DNA of 64,000 nucleotides, taken from positions 10,836 through 74,835 of the forward strand of contig CAZFDT010000020.1 in NCBI GenBank assembly GCA_964518335.1. The letters are read 5' to 3'. The notes beneath the pieces were generated by a model, which was not told where the DNA came from, made no database searches, and was given only the letters and a program-made list of their open reading frames with translations. This document shows, in pieces, positions 47,839 to 57,553 of the stretch; the stretch's first letter is position 1; each line of letters opens with the position of its first letter. Source of the DNA: CAZFDT01 sp964518335 (GTDB lineage Bacteria > Planctomycetota > Phycisphaerae > Phycisphaerales > Phycisphaeraceae). The translations under genes were made by a program, and so were the position numbers.

Positions 47839-49683
47839 ATGAGACGAACCGCGCAACTCGTCGCCGTCGCGTGCCTGTCAATGACCGCTGCAGTGGTCCA
47901 GGCGCAGGAGCCTGCGCCGGCGGCGCTGGCCGTGTCGGAGACGCTCATGGCCGAGTCCCAGCGGCAGCAGGCCGTCAACCGGGGGCTGGTGCGGGCGATC
48001 GACGGGTTTGAATCGGTCGTGGCGGACCTGCAGGCCAACGGCATGCTCGACCCCCGCGCCCAGCGCGAGCTGGCGGGCGTGGGCGACACCCTGCGGGCAC
48101 TGAGTCAGCAGCGCGTGCCCGCCGCCGCCGCGGCCCTGCGCGAGGCGCGCCAGCAGTTGGCGGCCATCCGCCCCCACCTGGCGGCGGCGGGCGGCGAGAT
48201 CACGCTGATCATCGCCGACCTGGACCGCCTCATCGGACGCGCCGCCGCCGCCTCGCCCACCGACGCGCTCGTCGCCGACGCCCGCGTGCTGATGGAGAAG
48301 CAGCAGCAGACCACCGCCGACACGCGCGATTGGGGCCGGCAGATGCTGCTCGATCCCGAGCAGGTGCGCGGCCGCGAGACGGAGCTGGCCAACGCGCAGC
48401 GGGAGGTGGCCCAGCAACTGCAGACGTTTGAGGACAAACTGCAGCAGGCCCGCGATGCGTCGAGCGATCCGCAGCGCCAGGCCGCGATCGCCAAGGCTCA
48501 GCAGATTCTCCAGCAGCAGCAGACGCAGCAGCGGGTGGACGACGCGGCCAGGCAGATCGAGCAGAGCAAGGCCGTGGCCGCGGTGCAACAGCAGCAGCAG
48601 GCGGTCAAGGCGCTGGAGCAGGTGATTCAGACGCTGGAGGCCGGCGACCCGCAGCGGCAGTTGCAGCAGATGCGCGAGGCCCGCCAGGAGCTGGAGGAAC
48701 TCAAGCAGCAGCAGCAGGACCTGCGCGAGCAGATGACGCAACAGGACGCCGCCGCCATCGAGCAGCAGCAGCGGCAGACGCAGGCACAGCAGCGCGAGCT
48801 GCAGAACCAGCTCGACGAAGCGCGTCCGCGCATCGAGTCGGCGACGCCCCCGGTGACACCCCCGGTGACACCCCCGGCGACGCCGACGTCCCCGCCGCTG
48901 GCGCAGGCCCAGGAGGCCATGCGCCAGGCGGAGCGCCAGATCGAGCAGGGCCAGCGCCAGGAGGCGCAGCAGCAGCAGGCCCAGGCGGAGCAGGCGATTC
49001 AGGAGGCGATCGACAAGCTGGATCAGCAGATCGCCCAGGCCCAGGAGCAGATGAGCCCGCCGCAGGACGCGTCGCCCACGCAGGAGGCGATGCAGCAGTT
49101 GGCCCAGGAGATGCAGCAGACCGCCGCGGCGCAGCAGGCGGTAGAGAATCTCGCGCAACAGCAGGGCGAGCTGTCGCAGCAGACGCAGCAGGCCGGCGGC
49201 GAGCAGGCCAAGGAGATGGCCAAGCCCCAGGGCGAGCTGGCGCAGCAGGCCGACAAGGTCGCGCAGCAGACGCCCGGCGAGGCGCAGCAGGCGGTGGCCC
49301 AGGCCCAGCAGTCGATGGATCAGGCGTCGGCGTCGCTGAGCGAGGGCAAGCAGGAGCAGGGTCAACAGCAGCAGGCCCAGGCCCAGGCCGCCCTCGCCCA
49401 GGCGCAGCAGGCTTTGAGCCAGCAGATGGCGCAGTTGGCGCAGCAGGCCGAGGCGATGGGCATGATGCCGGGCCAGATGCCGCAGGCGGCGCGGGATCCG
49501 CAGCAGGGCTACCAGGGCGGGGCGCAGATGAGGCCGACCGAGCGCGAGCGGTCGCGGGGCGATTCGCGGTGGAGCAGCCTGGGCGAGCGCGAGCGCGACG
49601 CGCTGCGGCAGCGCTACACGCGCGGGTTGCCGCCGGAGTATCAGCCGCTGCTGGAGGCGTATTACGAAGCCCTGGCCGAGTGA
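47839..49683 (+). CDS. Secreted Gln-rich coiled-coil protein
   Basis: 614 residues with a signal peptide (ending AAVVQAQ). From about residue 140 to 560 it is almost entirely Gln/Ala/Glu, forming heptad-like coiled coil, broken by a Pro/Thr linker (TPPVTPPVTPPATPT) near 340. A charged, non-coiled end (RERSRGDSRWSSLGERERDA ... LPPEYQPLLEAYYEALAE) is conserved-looking. The CAG-rich DNA is repetitive because of the composition, not tandem units. It is probably a long fibre or scaffold working with the DUF4175 protein before it. Confidence 0.85.
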   Translation: MRRTAQLVAVACLSMTAAVVQAQEPAPAALAVSETLMAESQRQQAVNRGLVRAIDGFESVVADLQANGMLDPRAQRELAGVGDTLRALSQQRVPAAAAALREARQQLAAIRPHLAAAGGEITLIIADLDRLIGRAAAASPTDALVADARVLMEKQQQTTADTRDWGRQMLLDPEQVRGRETELANAQREVAQQLQTFEDKLQQARDASSDPQRQAAIAKAQQILQQQQTQQRVDDAARQIEQSKAVAAVQQQQQAVKALEQVIQTLEAGDPQRQLQQMREARQELEELKQQQQDLREQMTQQDAAAIEQQQRQTQAQQRELQNQLDEARPRIESATPPVTPPVTPPATPTSPPLAQAQEAMRQAERQIEQGQRQEAQQQQAQAEQAIQEAIDKLDQQIAQAQEQMSPPQDASPTQEAMQQLAQEMQQTAAAQQAVENLAQQQGELSQQTQQAGGEQAKEMAKPQGELAQQADKVAQQTPGEAQQAVAQAQQSMDQASASLSEGKQEQGQQQQAQAQAALAQAQQALSQQMAQLAQQAEAMGMMPGQMPQAARDPQQGYQGGAQMRPTERERSRGDSRWSSLGERERDALRQRYTRGLPPEYQPLLEAYYEALAE

Positions 49684-49695
49684 AGGGACACGACG

Positions 49696-50694
49696 ATGCG
49701 GGCGACGATCTCGATGATGTTGTGCGCCGTCATGGCGTTGGGCGTGCCGGCGACGTTGCGTGCCGAGTCATCGCAGCGCGTGGGCGTGGCGGAGCTGTCA
49801 CCGCAGGCCGAGGCGGCCATCGACCGGGCGCTGGAGTGGCTGGCGAACAACCAGTTGCCCAACGGCGGGTACGGCGGCCGGCACGCGGCCGGGATCACGG
49901 GCCTGGCGATCATGGCGTTCATGGTCAAGGGCCACATGCCCGGCCACGGGCGCTACGGCCAGACGCTCGACAAGGCAGTGGCGTTTCTCATCGCCCGCGC
50001 CCAGGCCGGCGGCGGTTACTTCGGCGGCAACATGTACGAGCACGCCCTGGCCACCCTGGCCATGAGCGAGGTCTGGGGCATGACCGAGCGGCCCGAAACA
50101 CGCGACACCCTCAAACGCGCCGTCGAAATCATCCTCCGCGCCCAGCACAGCTCCGGCGGATGGCGCTATCAGCCCGTGCCGCTCGAACACGACATCTCCG
50201 TCACCGTCATGCAGGTTGTTGCACTGGCCTCCGCCCAGGAGGCGGGCATCATGGTCCCCGCCCAGACGATCGACCTGGCCATGGCCTACATCCGTCAGTG
50301 CCAGCGCTCCGACGGCGGGTTCTCCTACCAGAACCGCGGGGGCGAGTCGGCGTTCCCCCGGTCGGCGGCGGGCGTGCTGGGGCTCATGCTCGGGGGCCAA
50401 CGCGACTCCGACGAGGCCCGCAAGGGCATGGCGTACATTCTGCGCACCGGCAAAGAGCGCGTCGATAAGCAGGACAACCACTACTTCTACGGCCAGTATT
50501 ACGCCGTCCAGGCCGCCTACCAGAGCGGCGACGAGGTCTATCAACAGTGGTACCCCCTGATCCACGACTTCCTGGTCCGCCGACAACGCGGCGACGGCAC
50601 GTGGCCCGGCGAAGTGAGCTCGGCCTACACCACCGCCATGGGCGTGTTGATCCTCGGCGTGCCCTACCGCTACCTGCCGATCTACCAACGATAA
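49696..50694 (+). CDS. Prenyltransferase/squalene-oxidase-repeat protein (toroid)
   Basis: 332 residues with a signal peptide (MMLCAVMALGVPATLRAE). It contains the alpha-toroid repeats found in terpene cyclases and alpha-2-macroglobulins: ALEWLANNQLPNGGYGG, FLIARAQAGGGYFGG, ILRAQHSSGGWRYQP, YIRQCQRSDGGFSYQ and FLVRRQRGDGTWPGE. It lacks the DDxD/DCTAE cyclase motifs, so it is likely a secreted binding or scaffold toroid. It is common in planctomycete MoxR/vWA operons. Confidence 0.87.
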   Translation: MRATISMMLCAVMALGVPATLRAESSQRVGVAELSPQAEAAIDRALEWLANNQLPNGGYGGRHAAGITGLAIMAFMVKGHMPGHGRYGQTLDKAVAFLIARAQAGGGYFGGNMYEHALATLAMSEVWGMTERPETRDTLKRAVEIILRAQHSSGGWRYQPVPLEHDISVTVMQVVALASAQEAGIMVPAQTIDLAMAYIRQCQRSDGGFSYQNRGGESAFPRSAAGVLGLMLGGQRDSDEARKGMAYILRTGKERVDKQDNHYFYGQYYAVQAAYQSGDEVYQQWYPLIHDFLVRRQRGDGTWPGEVSSAYTTAMGVLILGVPYRYLPIYQR

Positions 50695-50710
50695 GTCGCG
50701 AAAACGGATC

Positions 50711-53700
50711 ATGCGCAAGATGCCAACCATGATGCGATGGTGCGTGATGCTCTGGACGGCGTGCTTGGGCGCGACGGTCCATGGCCAGACGCCGCTGGAC
50801 ATGCTCGGCCCCGACGATCTGTCGCCGACGATCGCGTGGAAGGACACCTGGCAGCAGACGCTCGAGCACAACACCCAGACGTGGCGAGCGGCGCTGACCA
50901 CCCAGATGAAGATCGAGCGCGAGCGTCGCCGGGCCCTGGCGGCGCGCGAGCTGGCGCTGCTCGACGCCATGGCGCAGCGGTACGGAAAAGACCGCGACGC
51001 GATGGCGGAGGTGGCGCGTCGTCGCGTCGCGGCGTGGCGCGAGCTGGGCGTCGTGCATCGTCAGTCGGTCGAAGCCATCGACGTGGCGATGCAGGCGCTG
51101 GGCGATAACCACGGGGCCGTGGCGGACCTGCTGGCCGGTTACGCGGCGGTGGACGGCCAGGACGACGTCGCCCTGCGCCGCCGCGAGTATGCGCATCAGC
51201 AGCTTGTGCGACTGGTCGTGCAGGGTCGTCTGGCGGCGACGGATGCGCGGCACGTGGATGCGGCGCTGGCGGTGGCGCAGGTGTATCGCAAGCGGGGGTG
51301 GCTGGCGGCGGCGCGCGACGTGCTGATGGCGCTGGATGCGGCCGGCGCGGCGCGGGGCGTGGCCGTCTTCGACGCAGAGGCGGACCTGCTCTGGTGGGCG
51401 GGCGACGGGGGCGCGGCCAACGCGATGCGCGAGCAGATCCTGCCGCTGCTGAAGCTCTCGCCGCAGCGCGAGTCGGACGTGGTGAGCCGGCATCGGCGCC
51501 TGTACGAGTCGGCGTACATTCCCTCGTCGCCGCCGCTGTATGCCGTCAGCGCGTCGCTGAAGGGGCGCATCGAGCAGATCGTGGGGTCGGGCCCGGCGCT
51601 GCACGAGCTGGCCGTCCAGGGGGCGTTCGAGCAGGACCCGTATGCCGACGCGCTGCTGCCGCGCGAGGGGCAGAGGCACGAGTCGGCGTGGCGGGTGCTG
51701 ACCGAGCACCTGCGCCAGCTTCCCGCCGAGTCGGTCGCGTCGCTGCGGCAACTGCAGCAGCAGGGCGCCGCGGCGGCGGCGCTCGACGGCGCCGACGATC
51801 TGGCGCTGATGCAGATATTTCGCCGCTTTCCGCTGTCGCGGCGCGGCGCCGAGGCGGTGCTGGCGCTGGGCGAGCGCGCCCTGTGGCGGGGCCACACGCC
51901 CACGGCGCGGCGCTGCTTCGAGGATGTGCTGGCGCTGAGTGACGACGCGGCATTGCGCCGCGGCGCGGAGGAGGGCATGCGCCTGGCGCAGGACGCGGCG
52001 GCGACGACGGCCGCGCCGCCCGCCCGCGGCGCGCCGCTGGTGCTGCAGTTGCCCGACGTGCCCCTGTGGCCGCAGAGTTTCATGCGCTCGGCGTCGGACG
52101 AGCTGCTGGCGCTGCGCGCGGGGCTGGGCGCGACGCTGACGACGTTTGACGGCGGGATCGTGGCGATGTCGCCCGGCGCGATCGCCCGCTACGACGCCGG
52201 TCGCGCCCAGCCGCGCTGGGCGGTGGTTCAGGACAGGCCGCTGGGCGATCCCGGCGACGAGGCGCGCCACGTGCTGGCGCCGGCGTCGATGACCGCCGAG
52301 GTGTCCGACGGCCGGGTGTTCGCCCGGTGGGGGCTGGAGGAGAGCCGCCAGGTCATGGCCCACGTCGTGGCGCTGGACCTGGGCACGGGTGCGATGCAGT
52401 GGACCACGCAGGACGATCCGGGCTGGGACGACTTGTGGCCGGTGAGCGATCCGCTGGCCGCCGAGGGCGGCGTGTACGTGCTGGCGATGAACTACCCGGA
52501 GGGGCGACGGCCGCTGCTGGCGCCGCTGGAGCTCGTGTGCCTCGACGCCGCCGACGGGCGCACGCGGTGGCGCCGGCTCATCGGCACGCAGAGCCCGGAA
52601 CTGATCCTGGGCACGCGCATCGGCCCGACCCAGATCAACACCGCCGACGTCAGCCACTACGGCGGACGCCTGGCGTTCCACCAGGGCGCGGTTTACTGCA
52701 GCACCAACATGAGCATGATCGCCCGCATCGACGCCCGCGACGGGCTCATCGAGTGGGTCCGCGACGACGAGCGCATCGCCGTCAACGACAACTGGCCCGT
52801 GGCCCTGCGCCGCGACGGCGGCACACCCACGATCGTCGGCGACCTGCTCATCGTCGCGCCGCGCGACCTGCCCGGACTCATGGCCATCCACCGCCACACC
52901 GGGCGCAAGGTCTGGCACGATCGCTACCTGCCCTCGCTGAGCATCATCGGTCGTCACCGCGACATGGTGCTCACCCGCGACGACGCCCACGTCGCCGCCG
53001 TGCGCGCCGCCGACGGCCGGGTCATGTGGTCGCGTCGATTTGACGGCGGACTCGACGCCGCGCCGCTGCAGCACGGCGACCACGTCGTCGTGGCCAGCGG
53101 CGGCCGGATCGTGCGCGTGGAGGCGACGACCGGCCGGCTCGACCCCGCGGCGGTGAGCGCGGGCGTGCGTCCCGCGGCGCTGAGCGTCGCCGGCGGGGGG
53201 TACGCGATCGCCGCGGATGAGCCGGCGTCGCTGACGCCGTCCGCCGACGAGCCGGCGCCCACCGCGCTGCGCGCCGCCGCGAGGCGATCGCCGCAGTTGC
53301 CGCTGCAGTTGACGTGGGAGGCGACGCGGACCAGGCCCAGGCTCTTTCCGCCGCCGGGCGCCGACGACCGGCGCATCGCCATGGCCGCCGACACCATGCT
53401 CGAACTTATCGATCTCGAGTCGTCGTCGGTGATGGCGTGGCGTCGCCGCATTCCGCCCGGCCTGCGCGACGTGGTCTGGGGGCCGCGCCATCTGCTGCTG
53501 GTCTTTGTCGATCGCGTGCAGGTGATCGACCTCGCCGGCGGCGCGCTGCACGCCGAGCACGTGCTGTCGCACCCGGCACTGGGCTGGCTGGTGATGCCGT
53601 CGCTGCTGGTCGTTCACGACGTCGGCCGCCGATCCGACGCCCGCTCGGGGATCACGGCGATCGAGCTCGACGGCGGCGGCGTCCGCTGGCAACGCGACCT

Positions 53701-55108
53701 GCTCGATCACGCCTACTGGTGGATCGAGCAGTCCAGTCACCATCAGCAGCAGATTGTGCTGGGGTGCCAGCCGGGTCAGTACGGGTCGAAGGATCGCAAC
53801 GCGGTGCTTGTCGATGCGCGTGACGGGCGCATCCTGCCGGGTTCGGGCGTGGACTTGGGCGCCCGCGACAACGACGCCAATTTCGCGCTGCATGGGCTCC
53901 ACGCCGTCATGCGCACGCACAACAACCTCCATCGTGTGACGCTGCCCCAGGGCGACGTCACCGCGTTCAAGGCCCGCCTGTCCACCGACAGCCAGCGGTT
54001 TGTCACGAGCGTCGAGACCTTCGGGCCGTGGGTGTCGGTGCGACGCTACCGCACCCGCGCGCGTAATCAGAACTTCCTGCACTGGACGCTGCGCATCGAC
54101 GATCCCAGCTACGTGCTGGAGGAGACGACCGACGACGGCTTCATCGAAGGCGATCGCATGTTCCTCCACGGCGACAACAAGCTGCGGATCATCGATCTGC
54201 CCACGCGCAAGCCCGTCGCCACGTACCGCCTGCCCGGCCCGCTGGACCGCGACCGCCGCACCCGGTACGTCAGCCACCAGATCGTCGGGGGCGATCTGCT
54301 CGTCGGCAGCGCCATGCTCATCGCCCGCAGCAAGCTGCCCGAGCGCATGCGCGTGGATCGCTTCGACATGGCCAGCGGTGAACTGCAGCAGTCGCAACTG
54401 CTCACGGGCAACGCGTTCTGGTCGGTGAAGCGGGGCCAGGACGACACGTACTGGCGTCACAATCAACTGGTGTGGGTCGGCGGGGCGCTGCTGGCGACGC
54501 ACCTGCACGGGCTGCACATCTACACCCATGCCGACGCCCCGGCGCCCAACCCCGCCACGCTGGCATCGGGCCAGGGCATCGGCGCGATCGACGGCCGCAT
54601 CGACGACTGGCCCGACGACGCCCGCGTGGCCCTGCTGCCCGGCGCGGTGGACGGCGCCGAGCTGCGGCTGGCGGCGCATCAGGCGTCGCTCTATGTCGCG
54701 CTGACGCTGCCCCGTCCCGACCCGGCGCCGGCACGCGGACACGGCGATGCAGCGGGGGGCGATCGCCTCGAACTGGCCGTCGGAGTCGAGCCGTCGCTGC
54801 GGGTGCAAGTGTCGCTGGGTCCCGACGGTCGTGCCCAGCTCATCCCCCTGGGCACGCGCGAACTGCCCGGGGGCTCGCAGGCCGCCGTCCGTCACGATCC
54901 GGTGACCGGCAAGCTCACGTACGAGCTGGTCATCGGGCTGGGCGTCTTGCGCCACCGCGACGACGAGGACAGGCTCATGACCGCCCTGTCGCTGATCGCC
55001 CGCGGCGCAGACGCCCTCCGTTGGCAGCACCCGCTGGCGCGCCTCGGGCGCGGGATCGACGGCGTGGAGACCGCGCCGCTGCGGCAGCACTATTTTCTTC
55101 TGCCCTGA
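50711..55108 (+). CDS. Giant secreted PQQ-like beta-propeller protein with CBM9-like end
   Basis: 1465 residues. A signal peptide (VMLWTACLGATVHGQ) is followed by a helical, repeat-like region (about 45-430, TPR-like). PQQ-type propeller blades follow at ~440-1240 (LEWVRDD-type blades such as DARDGLIEWVRDDERIAVND and RAADGRVMWSRRFDGG). Residues ~1290-1465 look like a CBM9/DOMON-type sandwich (IDGRIDDWPDDARVALLPGA, LTYELVIGLGVLRHRDDEDR). This is the last gene of the operon. The minus-strand shadow frame over nearly all of it is a result of GC bias. Confidence 0.88.
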   Translation: MRKMPTMMRWCVMLWTACLGATVHGQTPLDMLGPDDLSPTIAWKDTWQQTLEHNTQTWRAALTTQMKIERERRRALAARELALLDAMAQRYGKDRDAMAEVARRRVAAWRELGVVHRQSVEAIDVAMQALGDNHGAVADLLAGYAAVDGQDDVALRRREYAHQQLVRLVVQGRLAATDARHVDAALAVAQVYRKRGWLAAARDVLMALDAAGAARGVAVFDAEADLLWWAGDGGAANAMREQILPLLKLSPQRESDVVSRHRRLYESAYIPSSPPLYAVSASLKGRIEQIVGSGPALHELAVQGAFEQDPYADALLPREGQRHESAWRVLTEHLRQLPAESVASLRQLQQQGAAAAALDGADDLALMQIFRRFPLSRRGAEAVLALGERALWRGHTPTARRCFEDVLALSDDAALRRGAEEGMRLAQDAAATTAAPPARGAPLVLQLPDVPLWPQSFMRSASDELLALRAGLGATLTTFDGGIVAMSPGAIARYDAGRAQPRWAVVQDRPLGDPGDEARHVLAPASMTAEVSDGRVFARWGLEESRQVMAHVVALDLGTGAMQWTTQDDPGWDDLWPVSDPLAAEGGVYVLAMNYPEGRRPLLAPLELVCLDAADGRTRWRRLIGTQSPELILGTRIGPTQINTADVSHYGGRLAFHQGAVYCSTNMSMIARIDARDGLIEWVRDDERIAVNDNWPVALRRDGGTPTIVGDLLIVAPRDLPGLMAIHRHTGRKVWHDRYLPSLSIIGRHRDMVLTRDDAHVAAVRAADGRVMWSRRFDGGLDAAPLQHGDHVVVASGGRIVRVEATTGRLDPAAVSAGVRPAALSVAGGGYAIAADEPASLTPSADEPAPTALRAAARRSPQLPLQLTWEATRTRPRLFPPPGADDRRIAMAADTMLELIDLESSSVMAWRRRIPPGLRDVVWGPRHLLLVFVDRVQVIDLAGGALHAEHVLSHPALGWLVMPSLLVVHDVGRRSDARSGITAIELDGGGVRWQRDLLDHAYWWIEQSSHHQQQIVLGCQPGQYGSKDRNAVLVDARDGRILPGSGVDLGARDNDANFALHGLHAVMRTHNNLHRVTLPQGDVTAFKARLSTDSQRFVTSVETFGPWVSVRRYRTRARNQNFLHWTLRIDDPSYVLEETTDDGFIEGDRMFLHGDNKLRIIDLPTRKPVATYRLPGPLDRDRRTRYVSHQIVGGDLLVGSAMLIARSKLPERMRVDRFDMASGELQQSQLLTGNAFWSVKRGQDDTYWRHNQLVWVGGALLATHLHGLHIYTHADAPAPNPATLASGQGIGAIDGRIDDWPDDARVALLPGAVDGAELRLAAHQASLYVALTLPRPDPAPARGHGDAAGGDRLELAVGVEPSLRVQVSLGPDGRAQLIPLGTRELPGGSQAAVRHDPVTGKLTYELVIGLGVLRHRDDEDRLMTALSLIARGADALRWQHPLARLGRGIDGVETAPLRQHYFLLP

Positions 55109-55129
55109 CGCCGGCAGGTCAACTGCAAC

Positions 55130-56167
55130 TCACGCCGCGGCGAGGATGGCGTCGATCTGCCGCAGCTCCTCATCGCTGAACGCCGCGCCGGCGACGGCCT
55201 TGACGTTCTCGGCGATCTGCTCGGGCCGGCTGGCGCCGATCAGCGCGGTGGTGACCGGCCCGCCCGGCTGGGGCCGCAGCACCCACGCCAGCGCCATCTG
55301 CGCCAGCGTTTGCCCGCGCTGCTTGGCCAGCTCGTTGAGCCGGCGGACCTTGGCGACCTTGTCGTCGGTGACGTGCTGAGGCCGGAGGAAGCCGGTCTTG
55401 CTCGCCGCGCGCGAATCGGCGGGAATGCCCGACAGGTACTTGTCGGTGAGCAGGCCCTGCGCCAGGGGGCAGAACGCGATCGTGCCCAGACCCAGCCGAT
55501 GCGTCACCGCCAGCAGGTCGGTTTCGATCCAGCGGTTGAGCAGGCTGTAGCTGGGTTGATGGATGATCGGCGTGGTCAGGCCCAGGCGCTGGCAGGTGTC
55601 CACCGCCTCGGCCGTGCGCCGGCCGTTGTAGCTGCTGATGCCCGCGTAGAGCGCCTTGCCGCTGCGCACCGCCTGGTCGAGGGCGGCCATGGTCTCCTCC
55701 AGCGGCGCGCCGTCCTTCACCGGGTCGGGCCGATGCGAGTAGAAGATGTCCACGTAATCGAGGTCGAGCCGCTTGAGCGAGGCGTCGAGCGACGCCAGCA
55801 GATATTTGCGGCTGCCCCACTCGCCGTAAGGTCCCGGCCACATGCGGTAGCCGGCCTTGGAGGAGATGATCAGCTCGTCGCGCGGCATCTCTTTGAGGAT
55901 GCGGCCGGTGCGTTCCTCGGCGCTGCCCGGCGGCGGGCCGTAGTTGTTGGCCAGGTCGAAGTGGGTGATGCCCAGGTCGAACGCGGCGAAGCACATCTGC
56001 CGCGCGTTGTCGTGCCAGTCGGCCTCGGCGCGGCCGTCGGGTGCGGCGCCCCAGTTGTGCCACATGCCCAGCGAGATGGCGGGCATCATCAGACCGCTGC
56101 GGCCGCAGCGTCGGAACCATCCCGCCCCGTTGCACTCGTACCGATCCGTCGCGGGGGCGTAACTCAT
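55130..56167 (-). CDS. Aldo/keto reductase
   Basis: 345 residues from the ATG at 56167. Catalytic tetrad visible: Asp and Tyr in DLANNYGPPPGSAEERTGRI, Lys in IISSKAG, His in YSHRPDP. The MWPGPYGEWGSRKYLLASLD segment and late IGASRPEQIAENVKAV (cofactor binding) place it near YghZ/L-glyceraldehyde 3-phosphate reductases. It reduces aldehydes with NADPH. It is cytoplasmic, downstream of the XylR-like regulator at 56203, and may serve sugar metabolism. Confidence 0.94.
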   Translation of the reverse strand: MSYAPATDRYECNGAGWFRRCGRSGLMMPAISLGMWHNWGAAPDGRAEADWHDNARQMCFAAFDLGITHFDLANNYGPPPGSAEERTGRILKEMPRDELIISSKAGYRMWPGPYGEWGSRKYLLASLDASLKRLDLDYVDIFYSHRPDPVKDGAPLEETMAALDQAVRSGKALYAGISSYNGRRTAEAVDTCQRLGLTTPIIHQPSYSLLNRWIETDLLAVTHRLGLGTIAFCPLAQGLLTDKYLSGIPADSRAASKTGFLRPQHVTDDKVAKVRRLNELAKQRGQTLAQMALAWVLRPQPGGPVTTALIGASRPEQIAENVKAVAGAAFSDEELRQIDAILAAA

Positions 56168-56202
56168 GGCCACCAGTGTAGCGAGCAGCCGCAGCGCCAG
56201 GC

Positions 56203-57396
56203 TCAGCCCATGCGGTGCTGCTTGCGGTACTGGCCGGGCGTGATGTTGAGCTCGCGTCGGAAGATGTGGCTCAACTGTGACGGATAGCCGAAGCAGCAGA
56301 TGTCGGTGATCTCGGGCATGGCCAGGTCGGTGGTGCGCAGCAGGTGCTTGGCCTTCTCCAGCCGCACGCGCACGATCTCCTGGTGGACGGAGCGGCCTAG
56401 CAGTTTCTGGAAGCGCGTCTCCAGCGAGGTGCGGGAGATGTTGACGCTGCGGACCACGTCGTCGGCGCGCAGGCCGTCGCACGCCTGGCGGCGGATCATG
56501 CGCAGGGCGGCGACGGTGTCGGGATCGCGGATGGCCAGCGTGTCGGTGGACTGGCGCTCGATGACGGTGGTGGGCGGCAGGAGAATGGGCGTGTCGTCGG
56601 CGACCTGGCCATGGAGGATGCGATCGAGCATGGCGGCGGCCTGGTAGCCGATCTGCTTGGCGCTGTGGTCGATGCTCGACAGGGGGGGATGGCACAGGCG
56701 ACAGAGCAGCGAGTCGTTGTCCACGCCCAGGATGGCCACGTCCTCGGGGACGCGCACGCGGCCCTGGCCGGCGGCGTTGGCGACGTCGAGCGCGTCATGG
56801 TCGCTGTAGGTGAACAGGCCCAGGGGCCAGGGCAGCGAGCGCAGCCACTCGACCAGCGCCTTCTCGCGGAAGGACGTGGTCTGGTTCGCGAAGGTGGGCG
56901 TCACGGGAAAGATGTCAACGGTGGCTCCGGCCTCGTGAGCCACCGCGACGAATCCGTCGCGGCGTCCGTCGGGCAGATGGATATGGCGCGTGAAGTACGC
57001 CATGTTGCTGTAGCCCATCTCCAGAAAGTAGCGCGCCGCGATGCGGCCGATCGCGTCGTTGTCCACCGAGACCAGCGGCAGCCGCCCGGCGGCGGCCATG
57101 CCCGTGACCGCCACGACCGGGAACTTCAACCGGCGATACAGCTCGACCTTCTGCGGGTCGCGTACCTCGGCGATCATCGCGTCCATGGCGTGGTTGAAGG
57201 GGAACTGGGGATTGAACTTCGAGTCCCAGATGAAGTTCCACCCGCCGCGCTGCTCGGCGTAGTCGAGCACGCCCTCGACGATCTGGCGGCCGGCCTCGTA
57301 CTCGCTGGTGACCTGCAGCCCGACGCGCAGCAGCGGCTGGTCGAGCCCGCGTACGGGACGTCGGGCGGTTTTGCGGCGGGATCGGACGCGGGCCAA
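56203..57396 (-). CDS. XylR-like regulator (second copy)
   Basis: 397 residues. A basic N-terminal tail (RSRRKTARRPVRG) is followed by a LacI-type ligand domain (QYxxxR-like LLRVGLQVTSEYEAGRQIVE; EDVAILGVDNDSLLCRLCHP) and a C-terminal AraC double HTH (NISRTSLETRFQKLLGRSV, then MPEITDICCFGYPSQLSHIF). Same architecture as the regulator at 31819, but clearly divergent in sequence. It faces the PEP-CTERM, esterase and glycosidase genes across a 157-bp gap, which holds a direct-repeat operator candidate. Confidence 0.94.
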   Translation of the reverse strand: MARVRSRRKTARRPVRGLDQPLLRVGLQVTSEYEAGRQIVEGVLDYAEQRGGWNFIWDSKFNPQFPFNHAMDAMIAEVRDPQKVELYRRLKFPVVAVTGMAAAGRLPLVSVDNDAIGRIAARYFLEMGYSNMAYFTRHIHLPDGRRDGFVAVAHEAGATVDIFPVTPTFANQTTSFREKALVEWLRSLPWPLGLFTYSDHDALDVANAAGQGRVRVPEDVAILGVDNDSLLCRLCHPPLSSIDHSAKQIGYQAAAMLDRILHGQVADDTPILLPPTTVIERQSTDTLAIRDPDTVAALRMIRRQACDGLRADDVVRSVNISRTSLETRFQKLLGRSVHQEIVRVRLEKAKHLLRTTDLAMPEITDICCFGYPSQLSHIFRRELNITPGQYRKQHRMG

Positions 57397-57429
57397 CGGG
57401 GCGCCTTTCGATCCGAATATGTTACAAAA

Positions 57430-57445
57430 GATTTATGTGATTTAT
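57430..57445. promoter_or_regulatory. Direct-repeat operator candidate in the divergent gap
   Basis: GATTTAT occurs twice (57430-57436 and 57439-57445) with a 2-bp spacer in an AT-rich stretch between the XylR-like gene and the PEP-CTERM gene. Two close half-sites suit an AraC-type double HTH. It does not match the elements at 30638 and 31736. Confidence 0.45.
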
Positions 57446-57553
57446 CAAGCATGCGGTGGGGGCAGGGGGTCTAATTGAGCCGCGGCGGATGGGGCTTGTG
57501 CGCCCCGCAACCCGCTATTTGGCCTTCTTCAACCCCTGTTGTGGAGGACTCGC

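Noticed and set aside
48300..49480. CAG-rich repeats as a CRISPR array or tandem repeat
   Set aside because: The repetition is codon-level Gln/Ala bias in a coiled coil; there are no regular repeat-spacer units.
50384..55090. A 1568-residue minus-strand frame opposite the propeller gene
   Set aside because: It is the mirror frame of a high-GC gene. Its composition (His/Arg/Gln/Pro-rich, no hydrophobic core) and lack of motifs show it is a shadow. The same holds for the 1156-residue frame at 40455-43925.
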